64,000 nt of DNA from Craterostigma plantagineum. Its lineage: Eukaryota > Streptophyta > Magnoliopsida > Lamiales > Linderniaceae. How positions within the stretch are numbered: the first letter of the stretch is position 1; each line of letters opens with the position of its first letter. Location of the stretch: contig JAPQWV010000028.1 of the NCBI GenBank assembly GCA_027422505.1, forward strand, positions 4,182,001 through 4,246,000. The letters are read 5' to 3'. Shown piece after piece: positions 43,963 through 54,372 of this stretch. Position numbers and translations under genes: made by a program. Below the pieces are notes generated by a model. The model was given only the letters and a program-made list of their open reading frames with translations, was not told the DNA's origin and searched no databases.

Positions 43963-44992
43963 TTTAATTAATATAATATTATTAATTAAATTTTTTTTTG
44001 TTTTTAACAAAAAATTGGCTTTTGGAAGTTCTGTTTCGAAAAGTTTGGTTTACTTGAGAAGTATCGTGAAGTATCGAAGAAAGTCAGTGTCGAAAATTTT
44101 TGGTGTGCACCTAAAAATTTTGAGATAATTTCGAAACCTTCGTGAAAATTACGAAAACTTTTTATATAATATGTCAATGATGTCCTAAGTTGATTGTTGG
44201 ATGTAAATGATCGTTGACACGTTTTGTGGATTTGCTTTAAAGAAAAAAATTTACGAAAACGTCTACACCGAAAATTTTGGACCCAAAAAATTTATTTAGA
44301 AAATTTCAAAAAAGTATTAAAAGAGGCCGTGTATTTGCAATCGGGCGATTAGATTGAATTGCTACAGTGTTTCGGGTGCTACAGTGGAATGCTACAGTGT
44401 TTCGGGCGAAACTGCTACAGTGAAAATTTGCAATTGGGCGATTAGATTGAATTGCTACAGTGTTTCGGGCACTACAGTGGAATACTACAGTGTTTCGGGC
44501 TGCTACAGTGAATTTTTTTTTTAAATCAGTCCACTTTCGGTGTTGACCAGTCAAGTTTCGGGTTGACCGGTCCAGTTTCGGATTTGACCAGTCAAAATTG
44601 GATTAACTAGTCAAATTTCAGGTGTTGACCAGTCCAATTTCGGGTTTGACCAGTCAAAATTCGGGTTTTACCAGTTAGTTTCGCCCGAAACTGAATAAAA
44701 ACGCCCGAAACTGAATGAAGACGCCCGAAACTGAATAAAAACGCCCAGAATAAGGTACTGTAGCAATCTAGACTGAAAACTGACGAAAAACAGATCGATT
44801 TCTACCCAAAACTTACCCAAATCAACTGAAAAAAGTTGGGTAATCACTTCAAATCACTCGAAAACAACCTAATTACCTCTTGAGCTTACAAAATCAGTAA
44901 AATCAACTCAAAAACTCAAGAAATAGCAGAAATTCGAACCCAAAAAAAATACCCAAAAATTTCAGAAATCTCACTAAAATCCAAACGTGTTT
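43963..44992 (-). repeat. Element B leader with tandem repeats
   Basis: Non-coding leader between the PBS and the coiled-coil ORF. It contains a two-copy tandem unit of 93 bases (44333-44425 and 44426-44518, each with GCTACAGTGTTTCGGGC motifs), a run of TTGACC(A/G)GTC units mixed with TTTCGGGTT (44530-44690), and four ACGCCCGAAACTGAAT units (44700-44755). No gene is recognised. Confidence 0.7.
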
Positions 44993-45004
44993 GCTCTGAT
45001 ACCA
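44993..45004 (-). promoter_or_regulatory. Element B primer-binding site
   Basis: Minus-strand TGGTATCAGAGC two bases after the LTR end CCAACA. It marks the LTR at 45007-45328 as a 5' LTR on the minus strand. Confidence 0.85.
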
Positions 45005-45006
45005 CT

Positions 45007-45328
45007 TGTTGGTTCCTATTACACCAAACAATCTAACCTAGGATGGATTTGCCACACAAATAATGAAGAAATCAATGCAAATGGTGTGAGGTGCTTGAGA
45101 GGATAAGATGGAGGCTCAAAATATTATCTCTCTAGAATAAAAACACACACAAGCACACCTAACTATGTGTTAGGATTTTAGTATTTATACAACAAGTTGG
45201 TATATAATACTTGGGCCCTTGTAAGCCCCTTACAAGAATAAAATCACTGGGCTCTAAAACATTAAAGCTCAGTTCACTTAAATTAATTACAAGATCAAGA
45301 TGACTTAATTTAATTGAACACAATAAAA
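45007..45328 (-). repeat. Element B 5' LTR, truncated
   Basis: 322 bases matching 28162-28483 at about 95%. It stops abruptly at AATAAAA, where gag sequence of a related copy begins. The left LTR continues at the same point with the fold-back block. The outer part of the LTR, including its start, is missing. Confidence 0.82.
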
Positions 45329-46273
45329 GGCTGAACTATGTCGACATAGCCAGTAAGATAATACTTGGGCCCTTGTAAGATGACCTTATTGACCGTCTTT
45401 GAGATCATAGCCAGTTTCTTTCTGATTGATTCGAGTTCGTTCTCAGATTCTTGGTCGGATTCGGCGTTGTCAGAAGTGTCAGAATGTACGACCTGCTTTC
45501 CTTTAGAAGTTCTCGAGCTCCTGTTGCTTGTCTTAGAGGTCACGAGTGCAATTGGTTCCATGTCGACATTTGGTTTTCCTTCGTTCTTGATTTCTTTGGC
45601 ATACTGGGAATATTGTGAGAGGTTATCGTGTAGGGAGTGAATATCCATAGCATCCAGATCTTTGTTCTGTTGCTTAACCAGAACTGCAATCCGTCCCCAC
45701 TCAGGTTGAAGTGTGGAAAGGAACTTGATGTTGTGTTCGAGATTGGAGCGTTGGATGTTGATCTTTCTCATCTCGTTGATAATGGTCAGGAAGCGAAGGT
45801 AAACATCTCGAAGTTCTTCCCCCTCCTTAGCTTTGAAGGAGTCATAGGCAGTGAGGATGCTGGACTTCATAGACAGATTGCTAACTTCTGTCCCAACCAT
45901 CATTTTGCATACTTCATCCCAAATTTCCTTTGCAGTGACCATTGCGTCGACTTGCTTGTAGACATCATTTGGTAGGGCCTGAAGTACGTAGTGTCGGGCA
46001 AGCTTGTCCTCTGGCACGTGCTCTCTCAGTATCATTGTATCGACTAGGGTCCTTAGGAGTTCTCCTCTCTGGAATTGCAGGAACAACATCTGGTTGAGCA
46101 GGGATGATGGTCCAAAATTGAGCAGGTCCTTCAAAAATGGAGGAATGCATGTCGTTTGCGAGGTCTGCATCCTTGATATCTATGAAGTTGATGAATCGTT
46201 GCTTCCATATGCCGTACTCTCCCCATCTTAGTAGTGGTGCACGGTTGTCAGATCCAATGGCAAGACCGTCCAT
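45329..46273 (-). pseudogene. Copia gag fragment (UBN2 type) outside the element B LTR
   Basis: Minus strand. The start MDGLAIGSDNRAPLLRWGEY at 46273 reads to about 46090, and after a frameshift the gag core continues (DTMILREHVPEDKLARHY, VTAKEIWDEVCKMMV, SILTAYDSFKAKEGEELRD, STLQPEWGRIAVLVKQQ) to an acidic end (ESENELESIRKKLAMI) at about 45390. It resembles a Copia gag with UBN2 but differs clearly from the gag of element A. It is probably from a copy of the element B family. It ends at the LTR junction and lacks the zinc knuckle. Confidence 0.78.
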
Positions 46274-46908
46274 GTTTTTTGTTTGGTAATGATCGTTAAC
46301 GCGTAATAGATCTGCGAAATGAAACGCTTTAGTTTTGAATGAGATATAGTCAAGTGCGAGTAATTTCGAGTGTTGAGTCTAAGTAGGTAAATTCACTTAA
46401 TGAATTCTGTCGCAATTTAAAAATTTGAGGAATTTTGTGTAATGCTTGAGGATCGGACGATTGGAGTTATGTGAAATTAGAATTTTGTTCTACCCGATTT
46501 GAATGCTTGATCGATTCTAATTTTATATGAGGCAAGCTCGGCGATTGGTCCTAAGTGTTGAGAATCGGGCAATTGAAATTGAATTTAGAGTTCTAGAATC
46601 GGGCGAAAGTGTGAATCGTGCGAAAGAGTTTAGAAAAGATTAGTTTCGATCGAAAGAGGGATTTCGATTTGAATAATTCGTTTCGATCGATAGAAATGAG
46701 GAGGTTTCGGGCGAATTTGGTCCAAATTGATTTCGTTTCGATTGACTAAGATTGAATTTGGCTAATTGGACGATTGAGTTTCGGGCGATGCAGTAAATGA
46801 ATTGGACTTTCGCCGAGAAATGTATCAGGCGAAACTTAGCAATTTGGTACTGTAGACTTTCGGGCGATATGGATTGGACTTTCGCCGAGAAATGTATCGG
46901 GCGAAACT
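46274..46908 (-). other. Leader sequence upstream of the gag fragment
   Basis: AT-rich non-coding region with recurring CGGGCGA and TTTCGGGCG motifs like those in the element B leader, which supports a family link. A direct two-copy stretch GGACTTTCGCCGAGAAATGT lies at 46803 and 46873. It ends at 46908, where element A sequence resumes without an LTR or target duplication. Confidence 0.5.
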
Positions 46909-48370
46909 ACTGATGAGGAAGGTATAGATTTTCCTTGTGCAGAATTGCAGGATACTAAAGACAGTGAGGAAGATATTCCAAAAGATGAAAATGTTGAGAC
47001 ACGGGAACCAGAAGCTGATGAACAGCAACACAGAAAATGGAAACATGCTTCCAGTCATCCAACAGATCAACTGATAGGAACTATCACATCTGGAATCAAA
47101 ACTCAAAGCAACTGCATGAAATCAGGATACGGAGGAATCCCAAGATGTACTGCTTTCAATGATGGAACCAAAGACGGCCCATGAAGTTCTAGACGATATA
47201 TCTTGGGTCTCTGCCATGTAGGATGAGTTATATCAGTTCGAAAAGAGCCAAGTGTGAACACTCGTAGAGAGACCAGACGAAAAATCCATCATAGGAACCA
47301 AATGGGTATTCCGCAACAAACTCGACGAACACGGTAATATCACTTGAAACAAAGCGAGGTTAGTTGCAAAAGGTTATTCTCAGGAGGAAGTTATTGATTT
47401 TTCGATGAAACTTTTGCTCCGGTAGCTAGATTAGAGTCTATACGTGTCTTACTTGCATATGCATGCTTTAAACGTTTTAATATTTTTCAAATGGACGTAG
47501 AAGTGCATTTTTGGATGGCTTTTTAAATGAGGAAGTCTATGTAGAACAACCACCGGGTTTCTCTATGGAAGATTTTCCAAATCATGTTTTTAAATTGAAT
47601 AAAGCATTATATGGTTTAAAGCAGGCTCCTAGGGCATGGTATGAAAGGCTGAGTAAGTTCTTGTTGATATAGGATTTTTTACTGGAACTGTTGATAATAC
47701 ACTATTTATTAAGTATGAAGGTGATCGCATGATACTGGTCCAAATCTACGTTGATGATATTATATTTGGAAGTACTAATATCCTTCATTGCGAGGAATTC
47801 TCTAAGTCTATGCAGGAGGAATTTGAGATGAGCTTAATGGGTGAGCTGAACTATTTCCTCGGGTTGCAAATAAAGCAGCTTGACAATGGAACCTTTATAT
47901 CCCAGACGAAGTATAGCAAGGAATTACTGACAAAATTCGGGATGAGTGATTCCAAAGAAATTTCCACCCCTATGCATTAAACCACCAAAATAGACAGTGA
48001 CGAATCAGGTACACCAGGTGATCAAACACAATATCGAGGTATGATCGGAAGCCTTCTTTACTTAACTACTAGTCGCCCTGATATTATGTTTGTTGTTGGT
48101 ATGTGTTCGAAATATCAGTCTGACCCTAGGGAATCTCATTTGACAGCAGTCAAGCGTATACTTAGATATATCAAGGGTACTGTTAATTTTGGTCTGTGGT
48201 ACTCTTATACGCATGAATTCTCAAATGGGATATTCCGATGCCGACTATGCCGGCTGTAGGGAATATAGGAAAAGTACTAGTGGAACTTGCCAATTACATG
48301 GAAATTCCCTGGTAACTTGGTCTAGTAGAAAGCAAAATGATGTCGCCCTCTCCACAACCGAATTTTAGTG
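46909..48370 (+). pseudogene. Element A RT, second copy, and start of RNase H
   Basis: 46909-48017 repeats 27055-28161 with about 2-3% differences. It shares both TGA stops and the single-base deletion at VIDF, and has an extra deletion in QMDV. The catalytic QIYVDDIIFGSTNIL is present. From 48018 it continues where the first copy was cut: QYRGMIGSLLYLTTSRPDIM, LTAVKRILRYIKGTVNFGLW and, after a frameshift, SDADYAGCREYRKSTSGTC (RNase H). Several stops make it inactive. Confidence 0.87.
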
Positions 48371-48460
48371 ATTTTGGGTTAGGTTATGACAAAATTCCTA
48401 TTCTATATAATAGCACTAGTGCCATTAGTATTACTAAGAATCCCGTGCATCATTCTCGTA

Positions 48461-48468
48461 CTAAGAAT
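48461..48468. repeat. MITE target-site duplication, left copy
   Basis: CTAAGAAT, repeated at 49001-49008. Eight bases is the size expected for hAT-type transposition. Confidence 0.85.
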
Positions 48469-49000
48469 TAGGCTTGTCAATGGGGCGGGGATTCCCCGTC
48501 CCCGCGGGGATCCGCCCCGAACGGGGCGGGGAATCCCCGAATTTTAACCCCCGCGGGGCGGGGATGGGGAATTTTTTGTCCCCGTAGGCGGGGACGGGGT
48601 CATAGTCCCCGCCCCGCGGGGATCCCCGCCCCGTTCCCCGCTACTAATATTATTTAAATAAAATATTTTATATCTTAAAGTAATATCTAAATAATAGTTT
48701 TTATAAAAGTTTATGTTATTATAGTTTAAAAAAATATTTTTTTACCCATTTATTATTATTATAATATAAATAATATTTAATATATAATATACATAATATA
48801 TTTAATTTATATTATAATAAAAATATAATCTTCTTTAAAAAATTAGTGGGGACGGGGAATCCCCGCGTGGACGGGGATGGGGATGATTTTTTCCCCGTTT
48901 AGTTCGCGGGGACGGGGACGGGGATTCCCCGTCGACGCGGGGACGGGGATGGGGATGGGGACCTAATCCCCGCCCCCGCCCCGCCCCGTTGACATCCCTA
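48469..49000. mobile_element. hAT-type MITE with GC-rich arms
   Basis: 532 bp with terminal inverted repeats TAGGCTTGTCAATGGGGCGG (left) and, on the minus strand at the right end, TAGGGATGTCAACGGGGCGG. It is flanked by the 8-bp duplication CTAAGAAT. The arms are packed with GGGGACGGGGA-type units and CCGCGGGG palindromes, and the centre is very AT-rich. There is no transposase. It interrupts the RNase H region of element A. Confidence 0.9.
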
Positions 49001-49008
49001 CTAAGAAT

Positions 49009-49160
49009 ATAGAGGCTAAACATCATTTCATACGAGACCATGTTCAGAAGGGAAATATCAGTGTGGAATTGTAGGAACAAATGATCAGCTTGCTGATATC
49101 TTCACGAAGCCCCTAATTGAGGCAAGATTCTGCGACATCCGTGATCGATTAGGAGTCATC
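49009..49160 (+). pseudogene. Element A RNase H end
   Basis: Continues the Copia RNase H after the MITE: IEAKHHFIRDHVQKGNISVE, a stop, then remnants of the usual DQLADIFTKPL ending (EQMISLLISSRSP in a shifted frame). This closes the element A polyprotein. Confidence 0.7.
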
Positions 49161-50888
49161 GAGCTAAATAAGGTTAGTAAATCTGCCTTATTCTGCCATT
49201 TACTCTAGGATATGTTATCTTAGGTAGAAATCCGTAGATATTCAATCAGCCCTTAGAACTCGGATCTTATAAACCTTATCCTTAAGTGCGATCTTATTTT
49301 AGGAAAATACTCGTAGTTACCCGATTTTAAGATCTTTCTTAGCCATCTATATTATTTTCGAAATTTCAGATCTCCAATTCCTTAGAACTGTGATTACGTT
49401 ATTTTAGGAAGAAATTCATAGTTATCCATTTCTGAGATCACCTTTTAGCTATCCAGATTATCCTACCTTGAGATCTCTTTTCAGCCGATAAGTTATTTTA
49501 GGAAATTCGGATATATCTCTTATTCGACCTTTGATAATAATTTTCTTATTTAAAATGACATCACATCATATTAGTCTGCAATCACTGACCGCCGGTTCAC
49601 TTCGTTTGGAAACCAAATCTTCTTAATTCTATTTAAGCCGAGTTTATCCTATCTCATATTTGGAAAACTATATCTCTTGGATGATTGCCCATTTTTAAAT
49701 GAGATCACTCGATACGTCTTCCTTCCTTACCTCTGAATTTCACAGTTTCTCTTCTTGAAAATCATCTAAGTTATACCCCAGCTTTTAAGAGTTCTGATAA
49801 GATCACAGGGAGCTGAACAAATCTGCGATATCTGCCAGACCTAATAGTGATTCCAGCCTTGAGAATGTTTTCTGATAAGTTATTCCTTCCTTCTCCCATT
49901 CTTCTTAGTTATTTTGCGCTAAGTTTTCAGCCTTAAAGCCTTAGTATATCCCTTTTTGATGCTGAAGGGGGAGAAGTCTGAGTAATTAATGATATAAGGG
50001 ATCTAAGAACTGTCTGTGATATTCGAAATGATTTGTGTGTGATATTCCTATTATGCGCCTTTGATATATCTTAGTGCTTATATGTGCTAACTGAATTTGC
50101 ATGAAAATATCTGCACATATGCAAGGGGAGCATAATTGTATGTGAATTCTGACTTTTGCCTATATGATATCTATCTATGCTCTAAGTAGAACTTTGAATG
50201 TATGCTCTGGACTTTTGGAATAACCTCATTTAGACAGGGGTAGCAAACTAATGTAGCTTGGTAAAATTTCTGAACTTCACAAGTATGTTTGCTTTGATGC
50301 TTTACATGGAATATCTGCATAAATGACATGGAATATGTGCACCCACGAATGGAATAGCTGCACCTTTGATATATCTGTGATGCTCTTATGCGATGCTTGA
50401 TATTTTGCTCTGATCTTAGGATACATCTGAAATGCTTTTATATTGCGATGCGTGATTTTATTCTCTGTTACAATGATGCTCTGATACTTATATCCGCTAA
50501 TTAACGTTTGTGAGAATTTTTGATAAGTGATAAGTGCCTGTTGCGATGATTATCTGCTGCTTGAATCATGTTTGGAAGCACTTAGGTAGGGGGAGCACAC
50601 TAACGGGTAACTTAAAATTTGCATTCATGGTATATCATTGAGTATGACATGAGATATCTGCACTTAGACAAAGGGAGCAAATTGATTCATATATATCTTT
50701 GCATGTCATATAGATAAATGCACTTAGGCAGGGGGAGCAAATATGTATCATCTGTGACTAGGAAATATCATATGCTCTGTTTTATGATTATGGAACACTT
50801 AGACATATGCGCTAGGACTTGCATGATCGAATATGCTTACATGCTTCCGTGCTGCATCAATTACATGTCATCATCAAAAACGGGAGAA
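49161..50888 (+). other. Element A 3' non-coding region with multiple polypurine tracts
   Basis: About 1.7 kb without coding potential. AGGGGGAG-like tracts occur at 49965-49976, 50123-50130, 50235, 50585-50595, 50671 and 50731-50740, and the LTR-proximal tract is at 50876-50888 (AAAAACGGGAGAA). Several sit in a shared unit of the form CACTTAG(A/G)CAGGGGGAGCAAA. Multiple PPT copies before the 3' LTR are a reported Sirevirus trait. Confidence 0.72.
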
Positions 50889-51565
50889 TGTTGACCTTTT
50901 TGGTCCATGAGCTTTAGAGAGTTTTGATGAACTATGTAATTGTAATGACGTTAGGTCTATAAATTAAGCAATTCGTTAAATGGTCAAAATTATGTCTAAG
51001 TATATGAAAATATTCAACCATGCATTATGTATGAGCTATAAATTGGTTAAAGCGTTGAATAATTGATTCACATATGATGTTGTGATTTACTGGTGAAACT
51101 ATGTGATCGCATGTTATAAGCAGCCCATGTGATAGGATATATCGTTTTGTGCTATATATTGAAATAACGCATGAGATATCCTACTGAGTTATAAAAGGAA
51201 AATATGCTGTTTATATATCGAAAGTGATATATCTGTTGAAAATCGTTTATTCCCGACGCAAATCACATCTGCGATTCTTTGCATGCCTTCCACTGAATTT
51301 AATGTGCAATATTAAATTGATATCCTTCCTTATACTGATTGGAATATTCTATTTAGGAAATATTTGATTTGATTGACTTTGTGGATAAGGGGCTATTATA
51401 TAGTATGTGCTATAACGGATGTGATCTCGGAAATATGGAAAGTTGTGGCATGACATGTTAATTCGTGATAGTTGTGATCTGATCTGATTTATGTGCTAAA
51501 CATGGTAAATATATTGATATGATGCTAGGTGCTATACATGGAAAATGTTTGATATGATGCCATCT

Positions 51566-54337
51566 TGCGGCGCCCCTAACTCCTACCGCCCATTCTTACT
51601 ACTATTTTATGTGACTGCATGTGATATAATTGAAATCTATATATGAAAATGCGTACAAAAATTTTTCCTTTTATATAAAGGAAATTCTTCTGTACAGTAC
51701 AAAATATTTCTAGGACGTAAATACATAGGTGAGTGCGCATGCGTGTTCAAAATAATCTATTAGCCCGCCATTCAGGTCGCATCCATGTACACAATGCCAC
51801 CTCAAAAGTCCTCCGGAAGCTTAAAAAATTGGCCTCGCCTTCGTAAAGATCACGTACCGTGATCCCGTGAACCTACAACACATAAATACATGGAATGAGC
51901 TTATAAAGCTCAGTAAGTGAAAGCCATGCATGCCGTGCACGTGTCCTAAATTCGCAAGGGCATCCGCGCCAATGCTTCATAGACCTCATATTTTTCCTTG
52001 TCTTGTCTTGTCATATAGGGCCCTCTGCTATCTTGCTATGCACCATCATGGAGCTCGAATCAACTAGGGATAAATAAATATAAGTGGCAATACCCACTCA
52101 AGGGAGGCTAACCCTAGGGCGCCTTTTCCGTCCCAAGGTGGTTTCATACGCCACACGGACGCTTCACACTGGTAGCCTAATCTGAGGTAGTCAACACCAG
52201 AGGTACCCTCGGTGTCGCTTAATCCCTCAGCTCGCACCCTCCAGGTTTCACGATCCGCCATGAGGGCATTAGCCCTAAAATCACGTCTTGCCTTGTACAT
52301 GTCATGTCTTGAAGGTAACGCCATACGACATCACCATGGTAGCATAGAAGAGCCGTGACTCAACTGTGAGTCGACATCAGACGCCCATATCGGCGAATCT
52401 TTATCGCTCTCAGGCGATCATATATTATGCACGCTCTCATATCATGCCTTTTATACTAAACGTGCGTGCAAATGATCATGTCATGAATATGCGTGTCATG
52501 CCATCATATATTGTAAATAGTTCATACGTGTCATGTAACACAAACAATTCAAGTAGGAAGTCACATAAATTCACGTAATGTCATAGAAACACATAACACA
52601 TAATTTCATGCACATACAGTTATGTGTTGTAGTTGGGACTTCCACTTACCTGGTATCCTTAGCTACTTAGAATATCGTACGGTAAGTCGCTAACCTTCAA
52701 ACCCTAGGTATAGAAATATATAAAATTAGGGTTTGTTAGTATAGTTATAATTTCACGAAATTGGCTTAATTTGAAAACCCTAGTTTCGACTTTTATAATT
52801 TTCGAAACCCTAAAAATTTAGAACTTTAACTAGTACCATTTCAGATAGATCTCGACATGTATTATAAGATGGGTTTCGACATGGAGTTTAGACTTTGCAT
52901 CTCGACATGGGTTTATAAATCCCGATATGTGTTTCCGAGATCGCATATAAGAATATTAATGTCGAAGGCAAATCACGAGCTTGGGTTAAATGTCGAGATG
53001 GATGTTGAATTATAATTGGGATTTTGAGCTCTTATACCAATGTCGAGATACATATATATTAATATTAGACTTAAGATGTTGAGAAGTTATTATATCGATA
53101 TTACAACAAGGATAGATGTCGAGATGCATGTCCCTTATACCTAAGGATCTCAATATGTTTGAGGTAAATTCCAACATGAATTCGACATCCTATACAACAA
53201 TTTTAAAGTCGATACTAGCCTAAATTTCGACATAAATATCGAGATCAATCTCGAGCTTGATTACTAAATGCTATTAAACATAAATCTCGAGCTCTATCTC
53301 GAGATTTTACACAAAGATTCGAAGCCAATCTTTGAAATGAATTTCGAGCTTGCTCTCGATATTCTTAAACTAAACTTTCATGAATCTTTCGAGTTCCTTC
53401 CTACCAAACTAACATGGCTTCGAAACTTATCAAACTGGAATTTATATCACTTGAAAACCTCTTCTTGGTGTGGGAATCATATAAACCATGATCGAAAGAT
53501 ATTTTTTTTTCTAAGAGCAGTATAAATCCTATAAGAACCGTAAGTATGTTCGAAGTTTACAAAATTAGAACCATACAAAACTTTAATCGTATGTAGCTAT
53601 TTCTACTCAACATGCTTGGGGTTAAACTACTAGTTAAACATATAAAAGTTATGGTAAAAATTATACCTTTTCCCAGCTTTGATCACTTGTTCTTAATGGA
53701 ATTGTTTGTTCCTCTTTACCGTAGGGTTTTTGAAGTTTGGCAAATGAATGGTTTGATTCTAATCCTTTTTCCAAGATGTTGCGTGTAATGTTAGATAAAT
53801 ATCATTGATATTTAGTCGATCTTATCTTAATGGTATAACATGTATTATCCTATTATTACTTTAATTTCTCCTTCTACACTAAGTTTTGAAACATATAGAA
53901 AACCCTAGAATTTAATACTCAATGTTTCGACAAAGTTGTTCGACATTTTCTAATTTCAGTATTTAGCCCTTTCAAATTTAAGTTCTATTCGAACTCTATA
54001 GATCTTGAGATTCATAGATTTCGAGATTTTAAATATTTCGAGATGTGTTTTGAAATTATTCCTACCAATTCGTGCTCTCCAAAACGTGGTATTAATACTT
54101 AATACATTAAATCAAACTTTCTAAGTTAGCATATCATGTACTAGAAACCCTAAATAAATAACTAACCTAAATTAAATTAATTCTTCTAATTTCTAATTCA
54201 TATATGTCATATTAGTATATAACACGAAATCATTTAAGCACATGAAAATCACAAAATATGTCTCATGCAGTCACGTAAGTCATATAATAAGTATGCATAT
54301 TTATTGGCCGGCTTACTTACGGGACTCGGGTATTACA
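51566..54337 (-). repeat. Element E 3' LTR (left)
   Basis: 2772 bp, TGCGGCGCCCC to GGGTATTACA on the plus strand. It is nearly identical to the right LTR but keeps 69 bases (53035-53103) missing there. It contains many short TCTCGAC/TCGAGAT motifs between 52840 and 53400. Frames within it are spurious. Confidence 0.93.
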
Positions 54338-54360
54338 TCCTCCCCCCCTTAAAAGGGATT
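54338..54360 (-). promoter_or_regulatory. Element E polypurine tract
   Basis: Minus-strand AAGGGGGGGAGGA immediately before the LTR start TGTAATACCC. Confidence 0.85.
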
Positions 54361-54372
54361 TCGCCCCCGAAA

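Larger units (their letters stand above)
28162..46908 (-). mobile_element. Element B: rearranged, pol-less Sirevirus-like LTR element
   Basis: Minus-strand composite. One LTR is at 28162-29560 with an adjoining PPT (29561-29575), then a non-coding region (29576-31880), gag coiled-coil remnants (31880-33192 and 43886-43962, split by LINE-2), a repeat-rich leader, PBS (44993-45004) and a partial LTR (45007-45328). Outside that LTR lies a second internal piece: a gag fragment and leader (45329-46908). No protease, integrase or RT was found. I read this as a non-autonomous or deleted Sirevirus relative joined to part of another copy. How the right end joins element A is unclear. Confidence 0.6.

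Noticed and set aside
48835..49080. Minus-strand frame rich in Gly, Arg and Pro (collagen-like)
   Set aside because: It is a translation of the GC-rich MITE arm and crosses the MITE boundary.
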